The notes under the pieces: generated by a model | What the model was told of the DNA's origin: nothing | The model's database searches: none | What the model saw: the letters and a program-made list of their open reading frames with translations, nothing else | In this document: piece after piece, positions 38,862 through 50,205 of the stretch | Layout of the letters: every line of letters begins with the position of its first letter | Position numbering within the stretch: position 1 is the stretch's first letter | DNA from: Dallia pectoralis | Taxonomy: Eukaryota > Chordata > Actinopteri > Esociformes > Umbridae | Length of the DNA stretch: 64,000 nucleotides | Direction of reading: 5' to 3' | Assembly (NCBI GenBank): GCA_029465975.1 | Contig: CM055730.1 | Location: forward strand, 17,577,918-17,641,917 | Position numbers and translations under genes: made by a program

Positions 38862-39281
38862 ATTGTGTTTTCCCCCTGCTCAGACCCCTTGATTGTGTTT
38901 TCCCCCTGCTCAGACCCCTTGATTGTGTTTTCCCCCTGCTCAGACCCCTTGATTGTGTTTTCCCCCTGCTCAGACCCCTTGATTGTGTTTTCCCCCTGCT
39001 CAGACCCCTTGATTGTGTTTTCCCCTGCTCAGACCCCTTGATTGTGTTTTCCCCTACTCAGACCCCTTGATTGTGTTTTCCCCTGCTCAGACCCCTTGAT
39101 TGTGTTTTCCCCCTGCTCAGACCCCTTGATTGTGTTTTCCCCCTGCTCAGACCCCTTGATTGTGTTTTCCCCCTGCTCAGACCCCTTGATTGTGTTTTCC
39201 CCCTGCTCAGACCCCTTGATTGTGTTTTCCCCCTACTCAGACCCCTTGATTGTGTTTTCCCCCTGCTCAGACCCCTTGTCA
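38862..39281 (-). repeat. 30-bp minisatellite in the same Tc1 relic
   Basis: About fourteen copies of ttgattgtgttttccccctg plus ctcagacccc. Three consecutive copies near 39,020-39,090 lack one C (29 bp), breaking the frame. On the minus strand the unit reads GLSRGKTQSR, at the position of the transposase N-terminal linker. Confidence 0.94.
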
Positions 39282-40326
39282 CCGTCTGTAACTCACTACG
39301 GCCGACCTGAAGCATCCCACAAGCCCTGCGATTTCAGAGACGCTCTGACCCAGTCGTCCGGTCATAACTACCTGGCCCTTGTCAAAGGCCTCAGGTCTTC
39401 ACTCCTGCCAATTTCTCCTGCATCCAACACGTTGACTACGAGATGGGATTGTTTGGTTACTATCTAATCAACTCAGATCTCAGATGACATGAGCCCTTAA
39501 ATAGATTATTCTAGATACCTGTGAGTGGTCATCATGTTTATACATATACACCAATAGAGACATATTTGGCATCATTTTTTACTTGAATAAGCGTTATGCG
39601 GTTATTTTTGCTCCTTTCATCTTTGTCCTTGAACCTCTCTCTAGTTTCTTGTTTTTCTTCGTAGCAGTTACTGGAATAGTTGAGCAGGGAGGAAATAAAA
39701 GAAGCGTTTCGTGGGTTTGAGCGTTTTTCTCAAAACGAGTGCTGGCTCCCATTTTCTCCGCTCCACACAAGGCATCTCACATAACTGAAGAGCTCCACAT
39801 CTGCCAGCGGTTTGGGAAGGCGAAAAAGGGGGGGAAAAGGGGGAGCTTTATTACATTTTAAAAGTTCAAACTTTGAAACCGAAGTTGGGCTTTCTGGCAT
39901 AATCTGTGCAGAGCCAGTCTAAGGCCACACGAGCTGGACACATTTCCATCCACAACCTCGATTCATGCCCGCCGACGGATATCACCAATGACAGGAGGGT
40001 AACAAAAAAGACAAAAAGAAAAACAAGCCAATATTTGGAGGCGGGGAATAGCGTGGAGAAACCCTCAATGATTGGGCAACGTCATTGGCCAGCGGTCACA
40101 GCCGGCACCTGGTTTTAATCAAGCAGCCATTTTCTGGTCACTGTTGTGGTCGTGTGTCGGCCGCCACAGGTTCATTCAATGCTTTTTAACATTCTTGTAA
40201 AAAATGCAAAAGGGGTTTATATAACTGCGCTCTCCCCTGGCTATTTGAGTGCTAGGGAGTTTTAACTGGAAAATTATTACTCTCAAATAATTGGTTTTAA
40301 ATTCTCAAAGAGTGATCAGTATGAAT

Positions 40327-40485
40327 GGTGTTTGATTTCTTCCTCCACCTTGTATCAATTTGTGTACTGGTATATTGGTTTCCTCCTCCACCTTGTATCA
40401 ATTTGTGTACTGGTATATTGATTTCTTCCTCCACCTTGTATCATTTTGTGTACTGATATATTGATTTCTTCCTCCACTGGAGTGT
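40327..40485. repeat. About 53-bp triplicated unit
   Basis: Three copies of ttgatttcttcctccacctt followed by gtatcaatttgtgtactggt, in the last fgfr2 intron. Confidence 0.88.
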
Positions 40486-40642
40486 CTGTGAGCGTGTTTT
40501 AAAGTGATCTTAATCTAAACATTTAATAAAAAAGCCTGAAATGCGTTAAAGTGGTATGAAATGATTTAAATGATTGTACCATAATAACCCTATAGCCAGT
40601 GTGAACCAGTGTAATGGAATACATCTAGTGTGTGGTCCTCAC

Positions 40643-40748
40643 CTCGTTGGTGGCCAGAGTGAGAATGCGGTCTAGATCCTCCACCAACTGCTTGAATGTG
40701 GGTCTATGTGAGGAGATGGCATGCCAACAATCTTTCATCATCATGTAC
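40643..40748 (-). CDS. fgfr2: fgfr2 kinase exon 7: end of C-lobe
   Basis: A 106-nt exon, acceptor tttcctgtccag, donor GTGAGG. It encodes YMMMKDCWHAISSHRPTFKQ then LVEDLDRILTLATNE. CWHAISSHRPTF matches the CW(x)6RPTF motif that closes tyrosine kinase domains. Ends in phase 0, so the last exon starts at the Glu of EYLDL. Confidence 0.97.
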
Positions 40749-40904
40749 CTGGACAGGAAAATAAACACACAGAGAGAAAAATAATGGTCAGCCAAACCAA
40801 ATTGCTTTTCCTTTCCAAAACATACCCCGTCACCCATTCAATTCTACACTGCACAATTATTCATTGTCCAATCTCCTCTGAGATTTTTAAGATGAGTTGT
40901 TCTG

Positions 40905-42035
40905 TCAGTCACTCAGCCTCCCAGTTGCTCTGTCTGTCAGTCTCTCTGTTGGTCTGACTGTTAGTCATTCTGTCTGTCTGTCTCCCTGTCGGTCTTTCTG
41001 TTTGTCAATCTCCCTGTTGGTCAGTCTGCTTGTGTTCTGTCGGTCAGTCTCTCTGTTGGTCTTTCTGTCTGTTAGTCTCCCTGTTGGTCTTTCTGTCTGT
41101 CAATCTCCCTGTTGGTCAGTCTGCTAGTGTTCTGTCTGTCAGTCTACCTGTTTGTCTTTCTGTCTGTCCGTCTCCCTGTTGGTCAGTCTGCTTGTGTTCT
41201 GTCGGTCAGTCTCTCTGTTGGTCTTTCTGTCTGTTAGTCTCCCTGTTGGTCTTTCTGTCTGTCAATCTCCCTGTTGGTCAGTCTGCTAGTGTTCTGTCTG
41301 TCAGTCTCTCTTTTGGTCTGTCTGTTGGTCTTTCTGTCTGTCAGGCTTCCTTGTTGGTCGTTCTGTCTGTCAGTCTCTCTATTGGTCTGTCTGTTAGTCT
41401 TTCTGTCTGTCAGTCTCCCTGTTGGTCAGTCGGCTAGTGTTCTGTCGGTCAGTCTCTCTGTTGGTCTTTCTGTCTGTTAGTCTCCCTGTTGGTCTTTCTG
41501 TCTGTCAATCTCCCTGTTGGTCAGTCTGCTAGTGTTCTGTCTGTCAGTCTACATGTTGGTCTTTCTGTCTGTCAGTCTCCCTGTTGGTCAGTCTGCTAGT
41601 GTTCTGTCGGTCAGTCTCTCTGTTGGTCTTTCTGTCTGTTAGTCTCCCTGTTGGTCTTTCTGTCTGTCAATCTCCCTGTTGGTCAGTCTGCTAGTGTTCT
41701 GTCTGTCAGTCTACCTATTGGTCTTTCTGTCTGTCCGTCTCCCTGTTGATCAGTCTGCTAGTGTTCTGTCGGTCAGTCTCTCTGTTGGTCTTTCTGTCTG
41801 TTAGTCTCCCTGTTGGTCTTTCTGTCTGTCAATCTCCCTGTTGGTCAGTCTGCTAGTGTTCTGTCTATCAGACTCTCTTTTGGTCTGTCTGTTGGTCTTT
41901 CTGTCTGTCAGGCTTCCTTGTTGGTCGTTCTGTCTGTCAGTCTCTCTATTGGTCTGTCTGTTGGTCTTTCTGTCTGTCAGTCTCCCTGATGGTCAGTCTG
42001 CTAGTGTTCTGTCTGTCAGTCTACCTTCCCAGTGG
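40905..42035. repeat. 28-bp-based minisatellite with higher-order structure, intronic
   Basis: Built from gtctgtcagtctccctgttg and related blocks. The marker ctagtgttctgt (or cttgtgttctgt) recurs at spacings of about 96, 62-67 and 149 bp in a repeating order, so longer units of roughly 160 and 245 bp have been duplicated. It fills most of the intron between kinase exons 6 and 7. Confidence 0.93.
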
Positions 42036-42231
42036 ACCTTGCAGCACAGTGCAATAGGAGAACAGTGGGTCTCTACAGTAGCGTTCTGGGCAGTAGCTCT
42101 GTGTCCAGCTGGAGTGTGGAGGTCCCATTGTCAATATGGATGTCAACACAGGCACAAGCCAGCTGTGCAGAGCCATGGATATGATGAAGATGGTGTGTGT
42201 GTGTGAGTGTGTGATAAGGACGCTATCTTAC

Positions 42232-42369
42232 AGCTCGTTGGTGCAGTTGCCAGGCTTGTCCATGCGGTGTCCCTCTTTCAGCAGCTTGAAGAGCTCCTCC
42301 ACAGGGATCCCAGGGTATGGAGAACCCCCCAGAGTGAAGATCTCCCACATCAACACCCCGAATGACCAG
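42232..42369 (-). CDS. fgfr2: fgfr2 kinase exon 6: C-lobe helices F-G
   Basis: A 138-nt exon, acceptor ttttttgcag, donor GTAAGA. It encodes WSFGVLMWEIFTLGGSPYPG, IPVEELFKLLKEGHRMDKPG, then NCTNEL. SDVWSFGVLMWEI (completed across the junction) is the F-helix signature of tyrosine kinases. A minisatellite of more than 1 kb begins about 200 nt from its 3' end in the downstream intron. Confidence 0.97.
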
Positions 42370-42499
42370 CTGCAAAAAAAAACACGTACGCTCGTATTAG
42401 AATGAATGGTTCTTATCGCTATTCAAATCATTTTGTTATAATCACATCATTGGCGGCAGTTATTTATTCATTTTTAAATTTCATTTTCTAAGCAGCGCT

Positions 42500-42660
42500 G
42501 CCCAACGCTGTTCCTGGAGAGATATTCCTGTAGATTAGGTTTACGCCACAACTCTAATTTAGCACACCTGATTCTAGTAACTAGCTGAATGAGAAGCTAC
42601 ATTAGGGGTTGAAGAGGATTCTGGGTTGGAAAGAAAACCGAACTCTCCAGGAAATGTCTT
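42500..42660. mobile_element. Short inverted-repeat (MITE-like) element
   Basis: tgttcctggagag near the left end is complementary to ctctccaggaa near the right end. The interior tagcacacctgattctagta matches a common fish non-autonomous element as I recall it. About 150 bp. Confidence 0.55.
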
Positions 42661-43089
42661 CAACACTATCAAATGGGGCTGCATGAAGCATTAAAAACGG
42701 ACTTTTTTCCAAGACCTTTCTGCCACTGTCTCTTCCGATAAGTTACTGGACATCCCTGAAAAACGCCCGGCCCTAATGTTCATTTAGATCCACTTAGTTT
42801 GACAAATGGATGTTTGAGCTTGGAACAACAGAACATCTGTAGCCGGGAGTCACTATCAATGGCCTGTTTCTAATGGCGCCACCACGATGCACCGTTCTGC
42901 ACCCACAGCTGGTGGGCGGTGCCACGGTGAACTCGTTGGCATCGAAGACGCCCTTTGTCCGTGCAGTGGACAGGACGGGTCACACTGACCCCCATTGTAC
43001 AGTCAGTTGTCAAGAGTGACACACCAAAACAGTGGACTGGACCACCCAGAGATGACAATGACCTCAGTACAAATGACTGTTTATGTAAC

Positions 43090-43175
43090 GGATGGCTGTC
43101 CTGTTTGACCCAGTTGGTAGAGCATGGCGCCTGCAACTCAGAGGTTCTGGATTTAATTCCGAAAAAAGGTCTGCC
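43090..43175 (+). repeat. tRNA-derived SINE fragment
   Basis: ttgacccagttggtagagca followed by tggcgcctgcaactc and the B-box-like ggttctggatttaattcc resembles the head of salmonid tRNA-derived SINEs. It is degenerate in the B box. Confidence 0.55.
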
Positions 43176-43367
43176 TGACTTTCTATATTCTCACTTTTTC
43201 ACAATGTTCATTTGAAACAGTAACACACACCTGCTAGTGATGTTCACCGATGCCATACTCTGTCTGAAACCTATTTAAGCGATTGTTTAACCTATTTGGC
43301 TGTGTCCTAACTTTTGATTGGCACTAAGTGTCAATAACAAAACAATAACAAACCTGGCAGGCTTGCA

Positions 43368-43487
<120 letters not shown>

Positions 43488-43489
43488 AA

Positions 43490-45640
43490 CCAAAAGCAGG
43501 GCAGGGCACAAGTCCCTCTTCATTCATAAACTCCCATGGTTATCTCTACGTTCCTCTGTTTACATAACCGGGCCTGACGTTTCTTCTCTCCTCCTATCTC
43601 TCCGTTTGTATCTCTCCCATTCGTTTACACTCTCCTCCGCTCCACTCAGGAGCCCTTTGTATCCACCTATTGTCATCTCAATACAGATACTGTATGTTCC
43701 CACAGAAGCACACGAGGACAAATAAACACTCCCTCAGAATGATGGCAGCAGGCGGCCTGGGATCCAACTTTGCCATAACTGCTGCTTACACAAAGGCTCG
43801 GTAGTTAAAAGCGGAAAGAAACCAATCAAAAACGTTTCCTATATATGCGAGAATAAAACAAAGGCCATGTGAAATAGCCTGTATTGTGTGGCTCGGTTGT
43901 CAAGGACATGATGCTCGTATAGCATCGAGGATATGAGATATAACTTGAGTGGGGTCCACAAGGTAAAGAGATCTGTAGAAAAGTACTCCCTTTATATGAA
44001 AGCGTCTGGTGTACATATATAAATGACCCACCATTAGCTGATCGGGCACTTTTATCTGTAACATTCTCGTTTGAAAGTCAATGTGACTCAGATGCCACAT
44101 TAACTTATTATTAGTTGCACATTTACTGATGAACATGACACAGAGTCACAAAAACAATAAAGGAGATCAATAATCTAATCGGCCCATGAATCAACATAAC
44201 TCTGGTCAGTAGAAAACGGCGTCTCGAGGAGAAATGGGAGGGAACACACACACACACACACATCTCCAGCGCCGCTCTGGTGAATCCAAACCCCCCTTTG
44301 GTAACCCGTCTGTGGTGAGGCCTCCCTGGGCCAGGGCAACTAGTCTGTTCTGGATAAACTGGATCCTTGTTCCGCCTAACTCAGCCTACAAAAACATGCT
44401 ACATATACAGGACCGCTGTGTCAAAACAACATGGGTCAGATTTGAATTCATTTATTCATGTAATCTGATGTCACGTCATGGATCGTTTTTCAACCACCCC
44501 GTAACCTTCTCTTCTCGCTCCCGACGCGAAAAGGCCAATTGCAAGAAGTGAGCAACGCCACATAATCACAGATGAGAGGAACACAAGAGACAGGACATCC
44601 ACCTGACCCCCATGTCACCACTCAAACCCACGTGAGCATTGATCACGGGGCTCGGCTAAGTGACGCAAACACACATTTGCCAACAAACAGAAACACACAC
44701 ACACACACACCACGGTACATTGCTGAAACGCCCCCTCTATAAACATCACGAGTGCACTGTGGTACCGTCATGACTCACGGACGCACACGAGAATCCCATT
44801 TCCCCAGGGGTCAACACGCTGGCCACTCATCTAAAGTTCGGCTGTCGATGCCACGGCAACATCAAAAGACTTAAGACGGAACGCATGGAACTTGGACCCC
44901 GTCGAATAAGAGGGGTACCTAGTTTTTTCTTATGTCACAACTTTAAATGGAAGAAATACACCAATAAGGAAGAGCGAATTTTCTGTTTGTGTGCAAAATA
45001 AACAAAAATACGGGATTACCAACTGAAAATATGAGCCACGTGTATAGAGCTGAGAACTGGATGAAAGCTCAAGACATGAAGGAAGAGTGTGTAGAATTGG
45101 GGGGATGGAGGAGGGTGTATGTGGGAGGGGGGGGTACTGTTGTGTTCAGACATTGGTGAAGGACTTGAAGGAGGCCGAGGGGAGACTTCCGCACATGGCA
45201 GGGGGAGGTGGACTCGGCCTTTGAAGACGGGCAGATTAGTAACAGGGCATTGGCTACAAGTCTAGCGTGAAACGTTCACTTTCTCTGCAGACCGGCCGGG
45301 TCCAGACCCAACCCCTCCCCCGAAAAGTAGCCCCCAAACTCCACCGCCGCCAAAACACCTCACTGACCTCCTGTACCCGTTCCCTGCCCATCCCTCTTGC
45401 TGCAAAACAATTAGCGTCACAGAAAATCTGCCATTGGACAGCCCCGGGTCATGTTCATTCGGGTACACAATGGTACACGCCTTAAAGCGTTTTCCAACAA
45501 AAAATTTACCCAGACATTGTTATCGTAAGAGTACATCTCTCTGCTTTAATTGGTCGTGATCAGTTTGGTGCCCACTGAACCCTAGGAGTTCCTGGTTTTG
45601 AAAAAAAGTGTGTGTGTATTTTCCGAGTAATTGGGTATGT
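43490..45640. other. fgfr2 intron without further features
   Basis: Short CA tracts at 44,247 and 44,694 and a G run at 45,124. No exon or repeat family recognised. Confidence 0.5.
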
Positions 45641-45646
45641 ACTTAC

Positions 45647-45717
45647 ACATCGCTCTGGTGAGTATACACACGGTCGAACAGCGCCTCTGGAGCCATCCAC
45701 TTCACCGGGAGACGACC
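45647..45717 (-). CDS. fgfr2: fgfr2 kinase exon 5: P+1 loop and APE motif
   Basis: A short 71-nt exon, the standard FGFR length, acceptor gttctcttcag, donor GTAAGT. It encodes GRLPVKWMAPEALFDRVYTH then QSD and part of a Val codon. RLPVKWMAPEA is the tyrosine-kinase substrate-binding P+1 loop and APE helix. Confidence 0.97.
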
Positions 45718-46656
45718 CTGAAGAGAACACAGACACACAGGTCAGAGGTCAATAAGTCAACGGTAACAGAGAACTATTGACACACGGTAATCTCCCAAGA
45801 GTGTTGCGTGATCAATATCCTGTGGCCAATGGGCATCTATTCACACGTACTCTTTCAGGATCCTGGCATTCCACAGAATCTCATTATGTCTGGAAACCCG
45901 ACAGGGAATTTGGCATGGAAAAGCAGTTCCCAGAGGAAATGTAAGCTGTTTAGAAGACTAAGCAGATGAACACACTAATAGTTCTAAGCAGAGTGTATCT
46001 CCCCAAACCTACAAAAAGATCAACGCCGCTGACAAACCCCAAAACATTCAAACAGAAGAGATACCGGCAAAAATGCAAAATGACAAACATCGGTTTACGA
46101 TGAAGAACTTCAGATCCAGTATTTCATTCTGTCTTCTCAAATAGAACTCTCCATTGTCTGAGATTGAAGCATCCTCGTCATCATCATCATCCTCAGCCAT
46201 TGTCACTGTCATGTTGTTGTTTGTGTGCACCATTAAGCTGGGTTCTCAGGGTGAGTGTGCGTGTAATGGAAAGCCAGTCACGCATACTAAATGAGGCTGG
46301 GCAAGCTGCTCTCCACACTGGGGATAGGATGAAGGCTACTGGGGGCCTGCTATGGAGATGTCAAGCACTACGTTGTGGAGCTCCCGGTGCGTTCGGACAA
46401 GTGACTAGGGACGTGATGAAATAAAAACAGAAGAGAACCGAGCGAACGACGATTCTCGGGAAGAGCGGCATTCACCGGTGGCCTGGGAACCTCCTCTCTC
46501 TGCCAACGCACGGAGGGTGGGAGTAATCTCACACCACGCAACGCATAACAACCAGGTCTAGTTTCAGCTCTGTTTAGCCTTAAGTATAAGAGGTGTCTGA
46601 ATTGAAATGGAACGGAGCCCAAGAGGCTTGGACACGGCGGGACGTGCTCCACTCAC

Positions 46657-46779
46657 GTTGGTGGTCTTTTTGTAATAATCGATGTTGTGGACGTCCCGGG
46701 CCAATCCGAAGTCCGCAATCTTCATGAAGTTGCTCTCCGTGACCAGGACGTTCCTGGCTGCCAGATCTCTGTGGATGCA
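46657..46779 (-). CDS. fgfr2: fgfr2 kinase exon 4: catalytic loop, DFG and activation loop
   Basis: A 123-nt exon, acceptor tctttttcag, donor GTGAGT. It encodes CIHRDLAARNVLVTESNFMK then IADFGLARDVHNIDYYKKTT and N. HRDLAARN contains the catalytic Asp and the Mg-binding Asn; DFG chelates Mg; the paired Tyr of DYYKK are the activation-loop autophosphorylation sites. The Lys of FMKIAD completes the molecular brake. All catalytic residues are present, so an active kinase is expected. Confidence 0.98.
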
Positions 46780-47115
46780 CTGAAAAAGAGGGACAAAAAC
46801 GTGATGAAGAAAAGGAACAAAAAAACGACTGAGAGGAGATGTGAGAGGAAAGGTGAGAAACAACAACAACACACACACAGAGAAATACCCAAATAGATTC
46901 ACGCTATGCTACTAAAAGCTTACTGTTTCCAACAAGTGTAACGGCCCAGAAATTGAACGACGGTAACACCACCTACCATATATTCATACATAAAGACACC
47001 GAAACATGAAGCAAGCCTGAATCTGAATAACATTCCTGATATACATTGTCAAAATACGTTTCCTGAATCATTTAATTCCACTTGTTTCTGGCCGAAGGTG
47101 TCCATTCCCACATGT

Positions 47116-47156
47116 CAGTGTATGTGTGTATGTGTGTGTGTGTGTGTGTGTGTGTT
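47116..47156. repeat. (TG)n microsatellite
   Basis: Short GT run in the intron between kinase exons 3 and 4. Confidence 0.9.
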
Positions 47157-47740
47157 GTGTCCGTGTTAGCATATCGTGCGCTTGTGTTCTCTAGTATCTG
47201 TCACATTCCTTTGGTGATAGCGAGCGTGAGCGTTTGGCCCACTCTCCCCTGTTGTGAATGCGTCGCAAAAAGGCTATTCTTTTGGTTTACCACAGAGAGG
47301 CTTTGTGCGATGGAGAAAGACAATGCAGAGCTCTGGACAGTAGACTGGACATGTGATTTTAGCGGACGATATTCCCACCATGATGAACACACACGTTCAA
47401 CACATCCGCCATCAAAACCCAGCGCAATGACACGGAAGTGTTTCTACATCCGTCGCACAATGGTGAGAAAGTGTGTGTGTGTGGTATGTGTGTGTGTGTA
47501 GATGTGTGTTAGTACCGGTTCTATTCTAAAGAATTAGCATTTGACCTTGTGAGGACATTTCGCCAGTTTCCACAAGGCACGCTACTATTCCTGGCATTAG
47601 GTTTCTGTTTAGGCTAAAAGGTAAAGTTAGGATTAGATTCAGGTTTAGGGTTAATTTTACATTGTTGGGGTTACACTTAAGACAGCAGGATGTAAACGGG
47701 AATAAAGGATATAGTGTGTATTTTGGGTGTTTGAACATAC

Positions 47741-47931
47741 CTTCTGAGAGGCCAGATACTCCATGCCCCGAGCCACCTGGTAGGTACAGGAGATCAAGTC
47801 CTTGAAGGTTAGCTGTTCGTCAGAGCAGCGGGCGATATCATAGGAGTACTCCATGCCAGGGGGACGACGGGCTCGTAAGTACTCCCTCAGGTTTCCTTTA
47901 GAGGCATACTCCACTATCACATAAAGAGGCC
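47741..47931 (-). CDS. fgfr2: fgfr2 kinase exon 3: hinge, kinase insert and helix E
   Basis: A 191-nt exon, acceptor ctgtgacag, donor GTATGT. It encodes GPLYVIVEYASKGNLREYLR, ARRPPGMEYSYDIARCSDEQ, then LTFKDLISCTYQVARGMEYL and ASQK. The hinge Val-Glu-Tyr-Ala and the gatekeeper Val of VIVEYA are intact, as is the brake Glu. The kinase insert differs from mammalian FGFR2: IARCSDEQ has a cysteine and serine where mammals have Val-Pro. The kinase-insert tyrosine in MEYSYDI is present. Exon ends in phase 0 before CIHRD. Confidence 0.97.
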
Positions 47932-48293
47932 CTGTCACAGAGAAGACGGGGTGGTTACAGACGGAAAGGAAGACAGAGGGAAGTAATTATATATAGAAAC
48001 AATTCATGAAGAATAAAGGTGAACACGTTTAGGCTGAAAGCGATTAGAAACCATGTGGTTCTAATTCAGAATACTAATTGGCAGAATGACAACGCAAAAT
48101 TCGCTTGGTTACTGACTTATATTAGCAATACGGCACCATGGGTTTTTTTGGCTTATGGTCAATAAACCACAGCTAAAGAACAACTCTTAACAATAGTATA
48201 TTGGACGTAGAGCACACCCCTCCACACCTCAGCCTTGTTATACGGACAGGGACACACGTTTTGTACTGTATGGTACATCAGAGAACGTCTAAC

Positions 48294-48404
48294 CTTCTTG
48301 TGTGCAGGCCCCTAGTAAGTTGATGATGTTCTTGTGTTTCCCAATCATCTTCATCATCTCCATCTCTGACACCAGGTCAGACAGGTCCTTCTCTGTAGCA
48401 TCAT
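48294..48404 (-). CDS. fgfr2: fgfr2 kinase exon 2: C-helix and start of hinge region
   Basis: A 111-nt exon with acceptor ctcctccag and donor GTTAGA. It encodes DDATEKDLSDLVSEMEMMKM then IGKHKNIINLLGACTQE. The Glu in SEMEMM is the C-helix partner of the VAVK lysine. The Asn of NIINLL is one of the three residues of the FGFR molecular brake (Asn-Glu-Lys), the others falling in later exons. DDATEKDLSDLV favours FGFR2. Confidence 0.97.
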
Positions 48405-49022
48405 CTGGAGGAGGTGCAGAGAACCATGGGAGAGGGAGGTCAATAAACAAGACACATACACATTTGTACTTAACAAACAAACACACACACACACACACAG
48501 TTCCCCGCTCTCTCTCCACAGAATGTCAGATGGATAAAGCAGATGAGTCTCTCTGAGGGATAGCTAAGCCGTTAATAAGCTTCGCTGACAGCGCCTGGTG
48601 TTCCTTACATTGCGGCAGCGAGGCCAATAAACACAACTAAACACAGGCCTCTTGTCTTTCGGCAGGGCCGGGAATTAAAAGCCATTTCGGCCAATCCGGA
48701 ACCATTATCTCCAGACGAGTTATTAGTGGAGGGCAAATAGCGGGCGCTCCCTCCGTTTACTGAGCCGTCTGCGAGTGGGGGTGTGGGGGAGGGGCGACTG
48801 GTGCTGTGGTGGAGGCGGGGTCAGGTGTGTGACTCCGCCCCCCACAGCCATGACAACCCTCAGGTGTCCAAGCATATCTGGTACACCTAACATGAACACC
48901 AACACACAGACAGCCACAACCCTGGGCTGGCGGCAGTGGCCTATATTTAAAATGGGACAGAGGATCAGTAGCAGGCTTATAGCTAGCATGGCACGTCTAA
49001 TGTTACACTGGCTTCATACTAG

Positions 49023-49183
49023 GATACACACACACACACACACACACCCACACAAACACACACACAGCCACACACACACACACACACCCACACACACACA
49101 CCCACACACACAAACACAAACACAACACCCACCCAAACACCCACACCCACACAAACACCCACACACACACACACACACACCTC
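49023..49183. repeat. CA-rich microsatellite with CCCA and CAAA interruptions
   Basis: Interrupted CA repeat 44 bp from the 3' side of kinase exon 1; in the transcript it is UG-rich and close to that exon's donor. Confidence 0.9.
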
Positions 49184-49226
49184 GCCATTCACACAAAAGC
49201 TAACTGAGGGACACACTCACATGTAC

Positions 49227-49348
49227 CTTTCAGCATCTTCACGGCCACTGTGACGGCGTCCTTGGGCTTGTCTTTATCAATGCCCAGGGCTTCGGCCATG
49301 ACCACCTGGCCAAAGCAGCCCTCGCCCAGTGGTTTGCCCAGGGTCAAC
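49227..49348 (-). CDS. fgfr2: fgfr2 kinase exon 1: glycine-rich loop and catalytic lysine
   Basis: A 122-nt exon, standard for FGFRs, with acceptor catctgcag and donor GTACAT. It encodes LTLGKPLGEGCFGQVVMAEA, then LGIDKDKPKDAVTVAVKMLK. GEGCFGQV is the ATP-binding glycine loop and the Lys of VAVK pairs with the C-helix Glu to hold ATP phosphates. The sequence is very close to FGFR2/3 (DKPKDAVTVAVKMLK), less so to FGFR1. Confidence 0.97.
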
Positions 49349-49734
49349 CTGCAGATGTGGGTATGGAAGAGTTAGAGAGACTGGCCATGTTTCAAAAACA
49401 CCAGAGTTTCTTAATGAAGCCAGTTCAGTTGAACCCTCTCTGTGTTGGATTTCTTAATAAAGCCAGTTCATAATCCTAACGTCTGTTTAGAACTTGGTTG
49501 ACCTATCAATGTCATCACATTATTTTGTCTAGGTTTTCAATAGTATTAAATAGTAATACATTTTTTTTATGAACCTTTGCTTTGTAAATTATTACCTTGC
49601 CAGTTTGCCACCTCAGACTGAATTGAAAGAGACAGATATAAGGATAGAGTTAGTGTGAACATTTCTCACACTCTCTCTGACACTTTTAGAACACAGTTCA
49701 ATTAAGATTGTGTGGAAGTGCTTCATTGTTGTAG

Positions 49735-50205
49735 TACCAGTGGTTTAGTGCCAAGTCTGTGCCAGTGGTGCAGTACCAGGTCTGTGTCAGTGGTGTAGTA
49801 CCAGGTCTTTGCCAAGTCTGTACCATTGGTGTACTACCAGGTCTGTGCCAGTGTTCCGTACCAGGTCTGTGCCAAGTCTGTGCCAGTGGTGTAGTACCAG
49901 GTCTGTGTCAGTGGTCTGTGCCAGTGGTATAGTACCAGGTCTGTGTCAGTGGTGTAGTACCAGGTCTGTGCCAAGTCTGTGCCAGTGGTGTAGTACCAGG
50001 TCTGTGCCAGTGGTCTGTGCCAGTGGTCTGTGCCAGTGGTCTGTGCCAGTGGTATAGTACCAGGTCTGTGTCAGTGGTGTAGTACCAGGTCTGTGCCAAG
50101 TCTGTGCCAGTGGTGTAGTACCAGGTCTGTGCCAGTGGTCTGTGCCAGTGGTCTGTGCCAGTGGTCTGTGCCAGTGGTATAGTACCAGGTCTGTGTCAAG
50201 GGTGT
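49735..50205. repeat. Intronic minisatellite, mixed 14/22-bp units
   Basis: Units gtgccagtggtgtagtacca, ggtctgtgccaagtct and gtgccagtggtct combine. A block of about 120-130 bp (several gtgccagtggtct copies followed by atagtaccag) is itself repeated at about 49,985 and 50,115. Confidence 0.93.

Larger units (their letters stand above)
37712..39557 (-). mobile_element. Tc1-like transposon, family A, in the last fgfr2 intron
   Basis: Both ends are traceable: aatacactgatgaccaatat at the left and gagtggtcatcatgtttata at the right, which look like decayed inverted ends. On the minus strand from the right: an N-terminal HTH region (39,300-39,465), a 30-bp array, then WESLGPGILVDTNWTR, HPFMIMVVPDDTGLIQQDKA and PGHTAHIVWEWFEEHNETF, then DLNPIEHLCDVLDQSNLRRL, then a 48-bp array and the end MPRRVGNVL. 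The middle of the transposase, between the HTH part and the WESLG block, appears deleted. A stop follows the TYRT block. It is inactive. It is in the same orientation as fgfr2. Confidence 0.8.
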
